Shown: positions 1-8,832 of the stretch, piece by piece
Layout of the letters: each line of letters begins with the position of its first letter
How positions within the stretch are numbered: the first letter of the stretch is position 1
The notes under the pieces: model-generated
Seen by the model: the letters and a program-made list of their open reading frames with translations, nothing else
Databases searched by the model: none
What the model was told of the DNA's origin: nothing
Origin: Mycobacterium paraseoulense
GTDB lineage: Bacteria > Actinomycetota > Actinomycetes > Mycobacteriales > Mycobacteriaceae
Assembly: GCF_010731655.1 (NCBI RefSeq)
Contig: NZ_AP022619.1
Location: 2,046,001-2,110,000 of the forward strand
Length of the DNA: 64,000 bases
Direction: 5' to 3'
Translations under genes and position numbers: made by a program

Positions 1-315
1 TTCGCCCTGCTCGTCGGGCGGTGGGGCGCCGACGTCCTTGGCCCGCGGGGGCTGGTGCTTGCCACGTTCGCCGCCGGCCTGGCCGACGCCCATGCCGGCG
101 CGGTTGCCGCCGCCAGCCTGGCGGCCAAGGGTGACGTCACCGTCGACACATCCCTGGTCGCCATCGCCGCCGCGCTCGGCTCCAACCTGCTCGTCAAGAC
201 GGTGCTGGCCTTCACCGCGGGCGGCCGCCGCTTCGGGCTTGCATTTCTCGCCGCCACGGCGGCGGCGGCCCTGGTATTTGGCGTCGCGTTGACCGCGGCC
301 GTGACCGCGGTATGA
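1..315 (+). CDS. MgtC/SapB-type membrane protein, DUF4010 C-terminus (partial)
   Basis: The reading frame is open from the first base and ends in TGA at 313-315, so only the last 104 residues are in the window. The fragment is hydrophobic and Ala/Gly-rich. It contains GLADAHAGAVAAASLA, a short polar turn, then SNLLVKTVLAFTAGGRR and a final membrane segment. This small-residue helix followed by a helix with N, K and GGRR resembles the C-terminal half of DUF4010 proteins, which are fused to MgtC/SapB membrane domains. The family is multi-pass inner-membrane protein; its substrate is not established. The assignment rests on remembered family pattern only, because the N-terminal MgtC domain lies outside the window. 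Confidence 0.6.
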   Translation, partial: FALLVGRWGADVLGPRGLVLATFAAGLADAHAGAVAAASLAAKGDVTVDTSLVAIAAALGSNLLVKTVLAFTAGGRRFGLAFLAATAAAALVFGVALTAAVTAV

Positions 316-360
316 GCCCGGACCGGCTACCCCGGGGGAAGTCGGCGGTCCGGAAGGGCA

Positions 361-780
361 TCAGACCGGCGCGGGCTGCCCCGGAACCTGCCGCGCGGCT
401 TGATCCTTGAGCCTGGGGATCAAGTCGGGCGCATAAACATAGATCGCCGACTCGACCTCCCACTCGGCCTGCTTCTGATTCATCGGCGTGGTCCTGGTGA
501 TCATGTTGATCAACTCCTGGGCCTCCCCAAACGGATTCGGGTTGGCCCGTACCTGGCTGGCGAACCACCGCCCCTCGGCTGCCTCGCTGCAGTCGTTGAA
601 ATCGGCGTTGTGAACCATCTTGTTCTGCGCCAGCAGCTTGATGTACTGATCGTCGGCCGGGCTCATGTTGCACGACGCCGATGCGTGCGGCGCCGACAGG
701 ACGGCACCACCGAACATCGCGGCGCCCAGCGCGACACCCGCGGCCCCAACCGCTAGCACTTGCGCGCGCGAGCGTGTCAT
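361..780 (-). CDS. Secreted DUF732-family protein (copy 1)
   Basis: A protein of 139 residues starting at the ATG at 780, which has a GGAGA ribosome-binding site about 7 nt upstream. A longer in-frame extension to 885 has no such site. Residues 1-35 form a Sec signal peptide: basic MTRSRAQ, an Ala/Gly-rich core, and an Ala-x-Ala cleavage region before CNMSPADDQY. The mature part is the DUF732 fold with two cysteines (CNM and DCSE) that could form a disulfide, and the signature GRWFASQVRANPNPFGEAQ. DUF732 proteins are small secreted mycobacterial proteins of unknown function. The next gene is a close paralogue on the same strand, so the pair looks like a tandem duplication. Confidence 0.85.
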   Translation of the reverse strand: MTRSRAQVLAVGAAGVALGAAMFGGAVLSAPHASASCNMSPADDQYIKLLAQNKMVHNADFNDCSEAAEGRWFASQVRANPNPFGEAQELINMITRTTPMNQKQAEWEVESAIYVYAPDLIPRLKDQAARQVPGQPAPV

Positions 781-1065
781 CGTCACTTCTCCATACCCCC
801 TATGGTGATTTGCCACTTTTCCTTTCGCGCTGCTTGTCGGGTACCACCGACCGCAGGCACAGCAAACGACGGGTTCGGCAAACAATGAATGAACAGCGGT
901 TAGCCAAAACCCCCATGCACGTTCGATATTCGAACCGTGCGTGACACTCTTGCGATCAATGGCTGCCGCCTGATGGCAATCAGGCGGCGCGCGTTAATCG
1001 CCGATAAGTTAGGACGCATTGCTGTACTCGTGGGTTAGCTGGCAGATACGCAGAGTAGCCGCTGG

Positions 1066-1488
1066 CTACTCGGTCGGCCAGTTGAAATGCGCGGCCTGAT
1101 CCTTGATCTTGGGAATCATCTCTGGCGCATAAACGTAGATCGCCGATTCGACCTCCCACTCGGCCTGGGCCTGGGACATCGACGTGGTGTTGGTGATCAT
1201 GTTGACCAGCTCCTGGGCCTCCCCGAACGGATTGGGGTGGTTCCGTACCTGGTCGGCGAACCAACGCCCCTCGGCGGCCTCGGTGCAATCGCTGAAATCG
1301 GCGTTGTGCACCATCTTGTTCTGCGCGAGCAGCTGGATGTACTGGTCGTCTTTCGCGCTCAGAGTGCAATTCGCCGAAGCCTGCGGCGCTGACAGCACGG
1401 CGCCGCCGAGCATCGAGACCCCCAGCGCGACGCCGGCGGCCCAGACCGATGACACTCGCATGCGCGAGCGCGAACGGGTAGTTGTCAT
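1066..1488 (-). CDS. Secreted DUF732-family protein (copy 2)
   Basis: A protein of 140 residues. The ATG at 1488 is preceded by GGAGGA 7 nt upstream, which decides the start over an in-frame codon at 1554. The signal peptide (MTTTRSRSRM then a hydrophobic core) ends near SAPQASA, followed by mature CTLSAKDDQYIQLL. It shares with copy 1 the two-cysteine spacing, the GRWFADQVRNHPNPFGEAQ block and the AEWEVESAIYVYAPE tail. The copies differ mainly in the signal peptide and C-terminus. Function unknown; presumably exported to the cell envelope or medium. The 285 nt between the copies holds no other gene that I can see. Confidence 0.85.
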   Translation of the reverse strand: MTTTRSRSRMRVSSVWAAGVALGVSMLGGAVLSAPQASANCTLSAKDDQYIQLLAQNKMVHNADFSDCTEAAEGRWFADQVRNHPNPFGEAQELVNMITNTTSMSQAQAEWEVESAIYVYAPEMIPKIKDQAAHFNWPTE

Positions 1489-1729
1489 GTCCGGTCCTCC
1501 TCTGCGTGGGAGCGGTTCGCTCTCCGACGCGAGCCACGTTCTGGTGGCAACCAACTAGCCGAGACAGGGATTCTGGCCACGGCTAACAAGTCGCGCGGTC
1601 GTTGGTCGTCAATTCAGGCGGCGCTGCCAGCTGAGATCACCGCCACGTATCAGTTTCGGTGTCGAGATATGAATTTAGCCAGTACCAGCGGCCCGAGGGG
1701 CCAACTTTCGTTTGCGTGACGGTGTACGG

Positions 1730-1897
1730 ATGGTTAACATTTCCTACTTCGATCCGGCCGGAAAGTGTTGGCCGATGCCTGCCGGGCCCGCCGCGACGGC
1801 GATCGTCGCCACGCTCCGACGTTCGCTTGACCAGCGGCTGAGCGCCCAGCAGCGGATGGCCGGCGAGTCAACCCCGGCACGGGCGATCGTCAGCTGA
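1730..1897 (+). CDS. Doubtful small ORF
   Basis: A 55-codon ORF starting [19 protein letters not shown] in the roughly 400-nt gap between the DUF732 gene and the AhpD-like gene. The second half is GC-rich at third codon positions like real genes here, but no ribosome-binding site is evident. The ORF overlaps the 3' end of the convergent gene by 8 nt. I do not recognise it and it may be a decayed gene end or chance. The rest of the gap (1489-1729) shows nothing I can support beyond being the upstream region of DUF732 copy 2. Confidence 0.2.
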   Translation: MVNISYFDPAGKCWPMPAGPAATAIVATLRRSLDQRLSAQQRMAGESTPARAIVS

Positions 1898-2756
1898 ATA
1901 CGGTCTGGCCGTCGGCGCCGAGCAGATATCGCTCGGTACCCTGATCAACGCGTGGCGCATCGGCGCCCAGCGCGACGGCAACCTTGTTGCTTGCATTCCG
2001 CATGATGTCAAAGGTGAGCTCGACGGCTTCGGGAACCGAGAACCGGGAGCGCACCTCGGCGGCATCGTCGACGGCGAGGTGCGCAGGCGTCCAAATTAAC
2101 GCATCGGTGTAGCGCAGCGCTGCTTTAACGCGGTCATCGAGCAAACGGGATGCCTCGAAGCGGCCGATTTCGTCGTACAGCGTCTCCGAACCGCCGGCAT
2201 CGAGCGCGGTGCCTTCGCGCAGCGACTTGCACAGGCGGCAGTTGTGCTGAGCCGCCCCGCGCAGCCGGACCAGCTCGGAGGTGACGGGGTCGAGCGCGCG
2301 CATCCGGGCCACCGCGGGCAAAAACTCGTTGAACACCAGATTCGCCGGGTTTGTGGAGTGATCCCACGCCACGCCGCCGTCCACCCAGCCCAAGTATTCC
2401 GAGCCGACACCGAGCGCTTCCAGGCCCGCGCGCGCCCGAGGAATGAAGTCGGCGATATACATCTGGACCACCACGCCAAAGGCGCTGTCGCCCAGGCGCT
2501 TAACCAGCCGCGACCGCTGCTCGGCGGTGATCGCGGAGACGTCGGCGCTGAACTGCTCGGCGAAATCGGCGACGACGACTTCGACCTCCGATTCCGGTGC
2601 GCCGACCTCGACGGGACTGGGCAGCGCCGGCAGCGACAGTGTCTCGGCGCAAACCCGCCGAACCAGGGCCGCGATGCGCGCGTCCGCCGGAGCACCCGGA
2701 GACAGGGCCACCAAGCGCGTCAGCTGATCTTCCCGAACCGAAACCGGAGCCGCCAT
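1890..2756 (-). CDS. Carboxymuconolactone decarboxylase / AhpD-like family protein
   Basis: A protein of 288 residues with an ATG start. The key element is [12 protein letters not shown], a CxxC pair within a helical region (about residues 172-183) typical of the CMD/AhpD-like fold. There the cysteines serve as a redox pair, or belong to peroxidase-associated disulfide reductases. The N-terminal 100 residues are helical and less conserved. The family spans true gamma-carboxymuconolactone decarboxylases and AhpD-like antioxidant proteins; a CxxC favours a redox role. No partner peroxidase is adjacent. Downstream lies the tldE gene on the same strand, and the gene is probably transcribed alone. 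Substrate unknown. Confidence 0.7.
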   Translation of the reverse strand: MAAPVSVREDQLTRLVALSPGAPADARIAALVRRVCAETLSLPALPSPVEVGAPESEVEVVVADFAEQFSADVSAITAEQRSRLVKRLGDSAFGVVVQMYIADFIPRARAGLEALGVGSEYLGWVDGGVAWDHSTNPANLVFNEFLPAVARMRALDPVTSELVRLRGAAQHNCRLCKSLREGTALDAGGSETLYDEIGRFEASRLLDDRVKAALRYTDALIWTPAHLAVDDAAEVRSRFSVPEAVELTFDIMRNASNKVAVALGADAPRVDQGTERYLLGADGQTVFS

Positions 2757-2796
2757 TCGTCACACGCTAGAACGCGGCCGGCCCAGCGGCAATCGC

Positions 2797-4170
2797 CTAT
2801 TGCGCCTGACTCACCGACGACATATGGAAGTCCGGTATCCGCAGCGACGGCATGGCCGCGCGGGTGGCCCAATCCGCCCACTCCCGAGGCAGGGTCTTCT
2901 CACTCACCCCGGCCTCGCTGGCCCGCCTCAGCAGGTCCAGCGGACTCTCGTTGAAGCGGAAGTTGTTGACCGCGGCGGTCACCTCGCCGTCTTCGATCAG
3001 GTAGACACCGTCGCGGGTCAATCCGGTGAGCAACAGCGTGGTGGGGTCGACCTCGCGGATGTACCACAGCGTGGTCAGCAGCAGGCCGCGCTCGGTGGCC
3101 GCGATCATGTCGGCCAGCTCGGCCGACCCGCCGGTCATCACCAGGTTGTCGGCCGCGACCGCGACCTCCGCATCGAATTTGGCGGCCGTCGCCCGGGGGT
3201 ACGCCAGCGCGTTGACCACCCCGTTGCGGATCCAGTCCACCTGACCGATCTCCATGCCATTGTCGAACACCGACATCGTCTCCGACGAGCTGCTCACCGC
3301 GACGAACGGCGTGCACGCCAGGCCCGGCGCCATCGGGTCGGAGAACAATGTCAGCGGCAGTTCGGTGAGCCGCTCCCCCACGCGCGTGCCGCCACCGGGG
3401 GCCGAGAAGGCGGTGCGGCCCTCCTGCGCGCCGCGACCGGCCATCGACCAGGCCAGGTAGAGCATCATGTCGGCGACCGTGGACGGCGGCATGATCGTTT
3501 CGTAGCGTCCCGCGGGCAGTTCCACGCTGCGCTCGGCCCAGCCGAGCCGCATCGCCAGCTCCTCGAGCAGCGAATCCATTGGCACGTCGACGAAGTCGGG
3601 CGTGCCGATGCCCGCCCAGGCGCTCGCGTCGCCGCGTTTGCCGTTGATCTCCACCGCCCCGGCCGGCTGGGTGTAGCGTCGGCGCACTCCCGTCGACGAC
3701 GCCAGGAACGTCGTCGAAACGCTGTGGTGCGCAAAGCCGTACAGCCGATCAGTGCCGCGAAAGCCACGGCTCAAGGATTCCGCGACGTCGGCGAACACCA
3801 GGGGTCCCGTGCCGGGCACGGGCGCGTTCCAGTCGACGGGCATCCCGGTGTCGGCCAGCAGTGGCGCGGCGTCACCGGCCTCCGGCGCCGCGCGGGCCGC
3901 GTCCTGGGATGCCGCCACCAGCTCCGGGATCGCTCGCGGATCCACCTCGGCGGAGACCATGGTCCCGATGCGTGCGCTGGCCCCTTGGCGGACAACCGAG
4001 ATCACCGTGATGCTGCGGTTGACCGCAACCCCGTTGGTGGTCATCGAATTGCCGGCCCATCGCAACGTCGCCTCGACCTTGTCGGTGACGAGCACCATGG
4101 TCTCGCTGGCGCCGCCGAGCTTGGCGGCCTCCTCCAGGACGAGGTTGACGACGTGCTGCGGAGTGATCAC
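2797..4170 (-). CDS. TldE/PmbA-family metalloprotease subunit
   Basis: A protein of 457 residues, from a GTG at 4170 whose TGA-overlap (GTGA) with the upstream tldD gene decides the start; a longer in-frame extension to 4299 would run over tldD. TldE/PmbA lacks the metal-binding HExxxH motif and works as the inactive partner of TldD in a heterodimeric protease. In enterobacteria that protease trims peptides such as microcin B17 precursor and CcdA. Here the sequence shows the family's N-terminal domain (SMTTNGVAVNRSITVISVV) and C-terminal beta-rich domain, without HExxxH. It corresponds to M. tuberculosis Rv2314c by order. Coupled translation with TldD suggests a 1:1 complex; the natural mycobacterial substrate is unknown. 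Confidence 0.88.
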   Translation of the reverse strand: MITPQHVVNLVLEEAAKLGGASETMVLVTDKVEATLRWAGNSMTTNGVAVNRSITVISVVRQGASARIGTMVSAEVDPRAIPELVAASQDAARAAPEAGDAAPLLADTGMPVDWNAPVPGTGPLVFADVAESLSRGFRGTDRLYGFAHHSVSTTFLASSTGVRRRYTQPAGAVEINGKRGDASAWAGIGTPDFVDVPMDSLLEELAMRLGWAERSVELPAGRYETIMPPSTVADMMLYLAWSMAGRGAQEGRTAFSAPGGGTRVGERLTELPLTLFSDPMAPGLACTPFVAVSSSSETMSVFDNGMEIGQVDWIRNGVVNALAYPRATAAKFDAEVAVAADNLVMTGGSAELADMIAATERGLLLTTLWYIREVDPTTLLLTGLTRDGVYLIEDGEVTAAVNNFRFNESPLDLLRRASEAGVSEKTLPREWADWATRAAMPSLRIPDFHMSSVSQAQ

Positions 4171-5684
4171 CGGCCGCCCTCGCTGACCGTGTTGAGCACG
4201 TTGACGCCGCGGAACAACGCCGACGGACAGCCGTGGCTGACAGGGGCGACCTGGCCGGGCTGGGCCTTGCCGCAGTTGAATGCGCCGCCCAACCGCCACG
4301 TCGACGGGCCGCCCACGGCTTCCATCGAGTTCCAGAAGTCCGTCGTGGTGGCCTGGTAGGCGACATCGCGCAACTGACCGTCCAGCCGACCGTCGCGGAT
4401 GCGGAAGAACCGCTGACCGGTGAACTGGAAGTTATAGCGCTGCATGTCGATTGACCACGACTTGTCACCGACGATGTAGATGCCGTCCCGCACGCGTGCG
4501 ATCAGGTCGGCGGTGCTGACCTCGTCGCGGGCGGGCTGCAGCGACACGTTGGCCATCCGCTGAATGGGTACGTGATGCGGCGAGTCGGCATACGAGCACC
4601 CGTTGGAGCGAGGCTGCCCGAGACGGGGCGCGAACACCCGGTCGAGCTGGTAGCCGACGAATATCCCGTCGCGCACCAGATCCCAGCGTTGCGCCGCGAC
4701 TCCCTCGTCGTCGAAACCTATGGTGGCCAACCCGTGTTCGACGGTGCGGTCGGCCGTCACATTCATCACCGGAGAGCCGTAACGCATGGTACCGAGCTTG
4801 TCCGGTGTGGCGAATGACGTTCCCGCGTAGGCGGCCTCGTAGCCGATGGCGCGGTCGTATTCGGTTGCGTGACCGATGGATTCGTGAATCGTCAGCCACA
4901 GGTTGGTGGGATCGATCACCAAGTCCTTGGGTCCCGCGGTCACGCTGGGCGCCTTGACCTTTTCGGCCAGCAGCGACGGCAGTTGCGCCAGCTCGTCGGT
5001 CCAGTTCCAGACCTCGTCGCCGGCCAGCACCTCCCAGCCGCGTCCCATCGGCGGCGCCAGCGTGCGCATCGAGTCGAAGCTGCCCGCCGCCGGGTCGACG
5101 GTCACCGCTTCCAGCGACGGCTGCACCCGGACCCGCTGCTGGGTGATCGACGACCCGAAGGTGTCGGCGTAGAACGTCTGCTCTTTGACCGCGGTGAGCA
5201 CGGCCGACACGTGGTCGACGCCGTCGGTGCTGAGCAGCCGACCGGAATACTCCTCGAGCACACCGATCTTGTCGGCCGCCGGGACGCTGAACGGGTCGAT
5301 GCGGTAATCGGAAACCCAGGTGGCGTCGGCGTACACCGGTTCGGGCGCCAACTCCACGCGCTCGCTGTTCAGCATCGCCAGGGTGGTGGCCACCTGCACG
5401 GCGCGACGCGCGGTCTCGGCGGCGACCGACGGCGCCAGCTCGGCGTGTGAGGCGAACCCCCACGTGCCATCGACGATCACCCGCACCGCCAAGCCGACCT
5501 CGCGATTGACGACCGCCGTCTCCAGCGCGCCGTCACGCAGCTGGATGATCTCGGTCATGATGCGGTGAACCCGCAGGTCGGCGTAGTTGGCGCCGGCCGC
5601 GGTGGCCGACGACAGCGCGGCGTCGGCCAGCTCATGCCGCGGCAGGTTCAAGAAGTCGGCATCGATCCCCCGGTTCGGTGTCAC
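4167..5684 (-). CDS. tldD: TldD-family zinc metalloprotease
   Basis: A protein of 505 residues. The catalytic signature HESIGHATEYDRA (HExxxH at residues 267-272) is the zinc site of TldD, within a region that also contains the conserved GSSITQQRVRV and SPHHVPIQRMANV segments. TldD pairs with TldE to make a cytoplasmic protease that degrades small unfolded polypeptides. The ATG start at 5684 lies in the divergent gap with uspA, only about 60 nt from that gene's start, so the two promoters must be close together. The stop overlaps the tldE start by 4 nt. Corresponds to Rv2315c. Confidence 0.9.
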   Translation of the reverse strand: MTPNRGIDADFLNLPRHELADAALSSATAAGANYADLRVHRIMTEIIQLRDGALETAVVNREVGLAVRVIVDGTWGFASHAELAPSVAAETARRAVQVATTLAMLNSERVELAPEPVYADATWVSDYRIDPFSVPAADKIGVLEEYSGRLLSTDGVDHVSAVLTAVKEQTFYADTFGSSITQQRVRVQPSLEAVTVDPAAGSFDSMRTLAPPMGRGWEVLAGDEVWNWTDELAQLPSLLAEKVKAPSVTAGPKDLVIDPTNLWLTIHESIGHATEYDRAIGYEAAYAGTSFATPDKLGTMRYGSPVMNVTADRTVEHGLATIGFDDEGVAAQRWDLVRDGIFVGYQLDRVFAPRLGQPRSNGCSYADSPHHVPIQRMANVSLQPARDEVSTADLIARVRDGIYIVGDKSWSIDMQRYNFQFTGQRFFRIRDGRLDGQLRDVAYQATTTDFWNSMEAVGGPSTWRLGGAFNCGKAQPGQVAPVSHGCPSALFRGVNVLNTVSEGGR

Positions 5685-5743
5685 GGGTCCACCGTAACGG
5701 CCGTTCGCCCCAAACCCCGGCGCCGCCCGCTTTAATTACCTCC

Positions 5744-6628
5744 ATGGCCAGCGGCGTCTTGAGGAGACAGCCTCGCTCCACCGCGCTGGGCTACGCCCTG
5801 CTGGCGCCCAGCATGTTCGGTGTCATCGCCTTCCTGCTGCTGCCCATCCTCGTGGTGATCTGGCTGAGCCTTTACCGCTGGGACCTGCTGGGGCCGCTGC
5901 ACTATGTGGGCCTGGCCAACTGGCGATCGATCCTCACCGACCGCAACTTCGCCAACTCGTTGATCGTGACGGCACTCTTCGTGGCGATCGTGGTGCCGGC
6001 GCAGACGGTGCTGGGCCTGCTGGCCGCGTCCATGTTGGCCCGCCAGCTTCCCGGCACCGGCCTGTTCCGCACCGTCTACGTGCTGCCGTGGATCTGCGCA
6101 CCGCTGGCGATCGCGGTGCTGTGGCGGTGGATCCTGGCCCCGACGGACGGAGCCGTGAGCACCCTGCTGGGGCACAGCATCGAATGGCTGTCGGACCCCA
6201 CCTTTGCGTTGCCGCTCGTGTCGGCCGTCGTCGTGTGGGCCAACGTCGGATACGTCTCGCTGTCGTTCCTGGCGGGCCTGCTGGCGATCCCCGACGACGT
6301 TCACGCCGCAGCGCGCACCGACGGCGCCAACGCGTGGCAACGGTTCTGGCGCATCACCCTGCCCATGCTGCGGCCGACCACGTTCTTCGTCCTGGTGACC
6401 GGGATCGTCAGCGCGGCACAAGTTTTCGACATGGTCTACGCGCTGACCGGCGGCGGGCCGGGAGGCAGCACCGACCTGGTCGCCCACCGCATCTACGCCG
6501 AAGCATTCGGCTCGGCGGCCATCGGGCGCGCATCGGTGATGGCGGTGGTGCTCTTCGTCATCCTCATCGGCGTCACCATGGTCCAGCATCTCTACTTCCG
6601 GCGGCGGATCAGCTATGACCTCACCTAG
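5744..6628 (+). CDS. uspA: Sugar ABC transporter permease UspA
   Basis: A protein of 294 residues from the ATG at 5744 (MASGVLRRQPRS). An upstream in-frame codon at 5678 would overlap tldD and was not chosen. It is a MalF-type binding-protein-dependent permease with six predicted membrane segments. The EAA-loop motif AARTDGANAWQRFWRITLP, which contacts the ATPase, lies near residues 187-206. In M. tuberculosis (Rv2316) UspABC imports amino sugars, plausibly recycled peptidoglycan material. No ATPase is encoded here, so the importer must share one encoded elsewhere, as in the M. tuberculosis locus. The next gene, uspB, overlaps by 14 nt. Confidence 0.9.
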   Translation: MASGVLRRQPRSTALGYALLAPSMFGVIAFLLLPILVVIWLSLYRWDLLGPLHYVGLANWRSILTDRNFANSLIVTALFVAIVVPAQTVLGLLAASMLARQLPGTGLFRTVYVLPWICAPLAIAVLWRWILAPTDGAVSTLLGHSIEWLSDPTFALPLVSAVVVWANVGYVSLSFLAGLLAIPDDVHAAARTDGANAWQRFWRITLPMLRPTTFFVLVTGIVSAAQVFDMVYALTGGGPGGSTDLVAHRIYAEAFGSAAIGRASVMAVVLFVILIGVTMVQHLYFRRRISYDLT

Positions 6629-7430
6629 CCGGCTCGTCGTCTACACCGGACTCATCCTCGGTGCCCTGATCACGTTGGTGCCGTTCGCCCTTGGCCTGCT
6701 GACCTCGTTCACCTCGGCGCACCAGTTCGCGACCGGCACACCCCTGCAGCTGCCCCGGCCCTTCACCCTCGCCAATTACGCCGACCTGGGTGGGGCCGGA
6801 TTCGGTCGGGCGGCGGCCGTGACCGCCTTGATGACCGCCGTGATCCTGGTGGGCCAGCTGACCTTCTCGGTGCTGGCCGCATACGCGTTCGCGCGGCTGG
6901 ACTTTCCCGGGCGCGACGCGCTGTTCTGGGTCTACATCGCGACCTTGATGGTGCCCGGGACGGTCACGGTGGTGCCGCTGTATCTGATGATGGCCCAGCT
7001 CGGCCTGCGGAACACGTTCTGGGCGTTGGTCCTGCCGTTCATGTTCGGGTCGCCGTATGCGATCTTCCTGCTGCGCGAGCACTTCCGCATCATCCCGAAC
7101 GACTTGGTCAACGCCGCCCACCTGGACGGGGCCAACACCTTGGACGTGATCGTGCACGTGGTGATCCCGTCCAGCCGGCCGGTGCTGGCGGCCCTGACGC
7201 TGATCACCGTGGTCTCGCAGTGGAATAACTTCATGTGGCCGTTGGTGATCACCAGCGGCCACAAGTGGCGGGTGCTCACGGTCGCGACGGCCGATCTGCA
7301 GTCGCGGTTCAACTCCCAGTGGACGTTGGTCATGGCCGCGACGACCGTCGCGATCGTCCCGCTGGTCGCGCTTTTCGTGGTCTTCCAGCGGCACATCGTC
7401 GCGTCGATCGTCGTCTCGGGGCTCAAGTGA
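6615..7430 (+). CDS. uspB: Sugar ABC transporter permease UspB
   Basis: A protein of 271 residues, MalG-type permease with six hydrophobic segments. The EAA loop NAAHLDGANTLDVIVHVVIP sits around residues 159-178. It forms a heterodimer with UspA in the membrane for uptake of amino sugars bound by UspC. The ATG at 6615 overlaps the uspA end, as expected for coupled translation. Its last codon region (AAGTGA followed by GCCCGCCCCGCG) is one of two copies of a 15-bp direct repeat that brackets a small insertion separating it from uspC. Confidence 0.9.
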   Translation: MTSPSRLVVYTGLILGALITLVPFALGLLTSFTSAHQFATGTPLQLPRPFTLANYADLGGAGFGRAAAVTALMTAVILVGQLTFSVLAAYAFARLDFPGRDALFWVYIATLMVPGTVTVVPLYLMMAQLGLRNTFWALVLPFMFGSPYAIFLLREHFRIIPNDLVNAAHLDGANTLDVIVHVVIPSSRPVLAALTLITVVSQWNNFMWPLVITSGHKWRVLTVATADLQSRFNSQWTLVMAATTVAIVPLVALFVVFQRHIVASIVVSGLK

Positions 7431-7525
7431 GCCCGCCCCGCGCCGAGATTGCCGTCATGGCTGCGATTCCGGGCGATCTACGACCGCCGCGGCAATCTCG
7501 GTGCAGACCATGAGCCCGCCCCGCG
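7428..7525. mobile_element. Small palindromic insertion between uspB and uspC
   Basis: The 15-bp sequence TGAGCCCGCCCCGCG occurs twice, at 7428-7442 (uspB stop) and 7511-7525 (uspC start). Between the copies are 68 nt that begin with CCGAGATTGCCG (7443-7454) and carry its exact inverted complement CGGCAATCTCGG at 7490-7501, a perfect 12-bp inverted repeat with a 35-nt loop. If one repeat copy and the insert are removed, uspB and uspC join with the 4-nt GTGA overlap seen throughout this chromosome. This reads as a miniature or REP-like element inserted with duplication of the target. I see no other copy in the window. Confidence 0.5.
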
Positions 7526-8832
7526 TTTCCACGCTGATGGCCGGGGCGCTGGCGCTGGTCGCCGTGCTGTTGGGGGCGACCGCGGTGCTGCTCGACTACT
7601 CCGGCCAGCCCGCCGGCGGCAAGATCGTCGTGACGGTGCGGGTCTGGGGCGACCAGATCGCCGCGGCGTACCGGCAGTCGTTCGAGGCGTTCAACCGCGC
7701 GCATCCCGATATCACGGTGCACACCAGCGTGGTGGCGTATCCCACCTACTTCGACACGCTACGCACCGATGTCGCCGGTGGTAGCGCCGACGACATCTTC
7801 TGGCTCTCCAACGCCTACCTCGCGGCCTACGCCGACAGCGGCCGGCTGATGAAGATCGACAGGGCCGCCCCGGCGTGGGATTCGGCCGTCGTCGACCAGT
7901 TCACCCGCGGCGGCGCGCTGTGGGGCGTGCCGCAGCTGACCGACGCCGGCATCGCGCTGTACTACAACGCCGACCTTTTGGCCGCGGCCGGCGTCGACCC
8001 CGCCGAGCTGAATGGATTGCGGTGGAGCGCGGACGGTGGCGACACGCTGCGCCCCATGCTCGCCCGGCTCACGGTGGACGCCGACGGACGTCACGGAAAC
8101 GCAACGGGTTTCGACGCCGGACGGGTGCGGCAGTGGGGCTACAACGCCGCCAACGACCCGCAGGGGATCTACCTCAACTACATCGGCTCCGCCGGCGGCG
8201 TCTTCCAGCGTGGCGACACGTTCGCCTTCGACAATCCCGGGGCGGTGCAAGCCTTCCGCTACCTGGTCGGCCTCATCAACGACGACCACGTCGCGCCGCC
8301 CGCATCGGACACCAACGACAACGGCGACTTTTCCCGCAACCAGTTCCTGGCCGGCCGGATGGCGCTCTTTCAGTCCGGCACCTACAACCTGGCTCCGGTG
8401 GCCCGCGACGCCCGCTTCCACTGGGGTGTGACGATGATGCCGGCGGGCCCGGCCGGCCGGGTGAGCGTCACCAATGGCATTGCGGCGGCGGGCAATGCCG
8501 CGACGAAACATCCCGACGCGGTGCGTCAAGTCCTGGCATGGATGGGCAGCAGGGAGGGCAACGAGTTCCTGGGCCGCGAGGGGGCGGCCATCCCGGCGGT
8601 ACTGTCGGCTCAGCCCGTCTACTTCGACTACTGGTCCGCGCGGGGCGTCGATGTCAGGCCCTTCTTCACCGTGCTCGACGGCCCGCGCATCGCGGCTCCC
8701 GGCGGCGCCGGCTTCGCCGCCGGCAACGACGCTTTGCAGCCCTACTTCGACGAAATGTTCTTGGGCCGCGGCGATGTCGCGGCGACCCTGCAACGGGCAC
8801 AAGCGGCCGCCAACGCCGCGGCGCAGCGCTAG
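7510..8832 (+). CDS. uspC: Extracellular sugar-binding protein UspC
   Basis: A protein of 440 residues from ATG 7510; a GTG at 7501 in frame is an alternative. The N-terminus MSPPRVSTLMAGALALVAVL is a signal or anchor helix with no lipobox cysteine, so it may be membrane-anchored rather than lipidated. The rest is a type 1 family solute-binding protein: VTVRVWGDQIAAAYRQSFEA at the start, SADDIFWLSN and the FLAGRMALFQSGTYNL block that lines the sugar site. M. tuberculosis UspC (Rv2318) binds amino sugars such as glucosamine phosphates. It delivers substrate to UspAB. The start codon lies inside the second copy of the repeat flanking the small insert, so expression may have been altered by it. 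Confidence 0.9.
   Translation: MSPPRVSTLMAGALALVAVLLGATAVLLDYSGQPAGGKIVVTVRVWGDQIAAAYRQSFEAFNRAHPDITVHTSVVAYPTYFDTLRTDVAGGSADDIFWLSNAYLAAYADSGRLMKIDRAAPAWDSAVVDQFTRGGALWGVPQLTDAGIALYYNADLLAAAGVDPAELNGLRWSADGGDTLRPMLARLTVDADGRHGNATGFDAGRVRQWGYNAANDPQGIYLNYIGSAGGVFQRGDTFAFDNPGAVQAFRYLVGLINDDHVAPPASDTNDNGDFSRNQFLAGRMALFQSGTYNLAPVARDARFHWGVTMMPAGPAGRVSVTNGIAAAGNAATKHPDAVRQVLAWMGSREGNEFLGREGAAIPAVLSAQPVYFDYWSARGVDVRPFFTVLDGPRIAAPGGAGFAAGNDALQPYFDEMFLGRGDVAATLQRAQAAANAAAQR

Noticed and set aside
2800..4359. Long plus-strand ORF of about 519 codons opposite tldE
   Set aside because: It is antisense to a clear TldE/TldD region, is rich in Arg, Gly and His as expected from reading high-GC DNA backwards, and has no recognisable motif.
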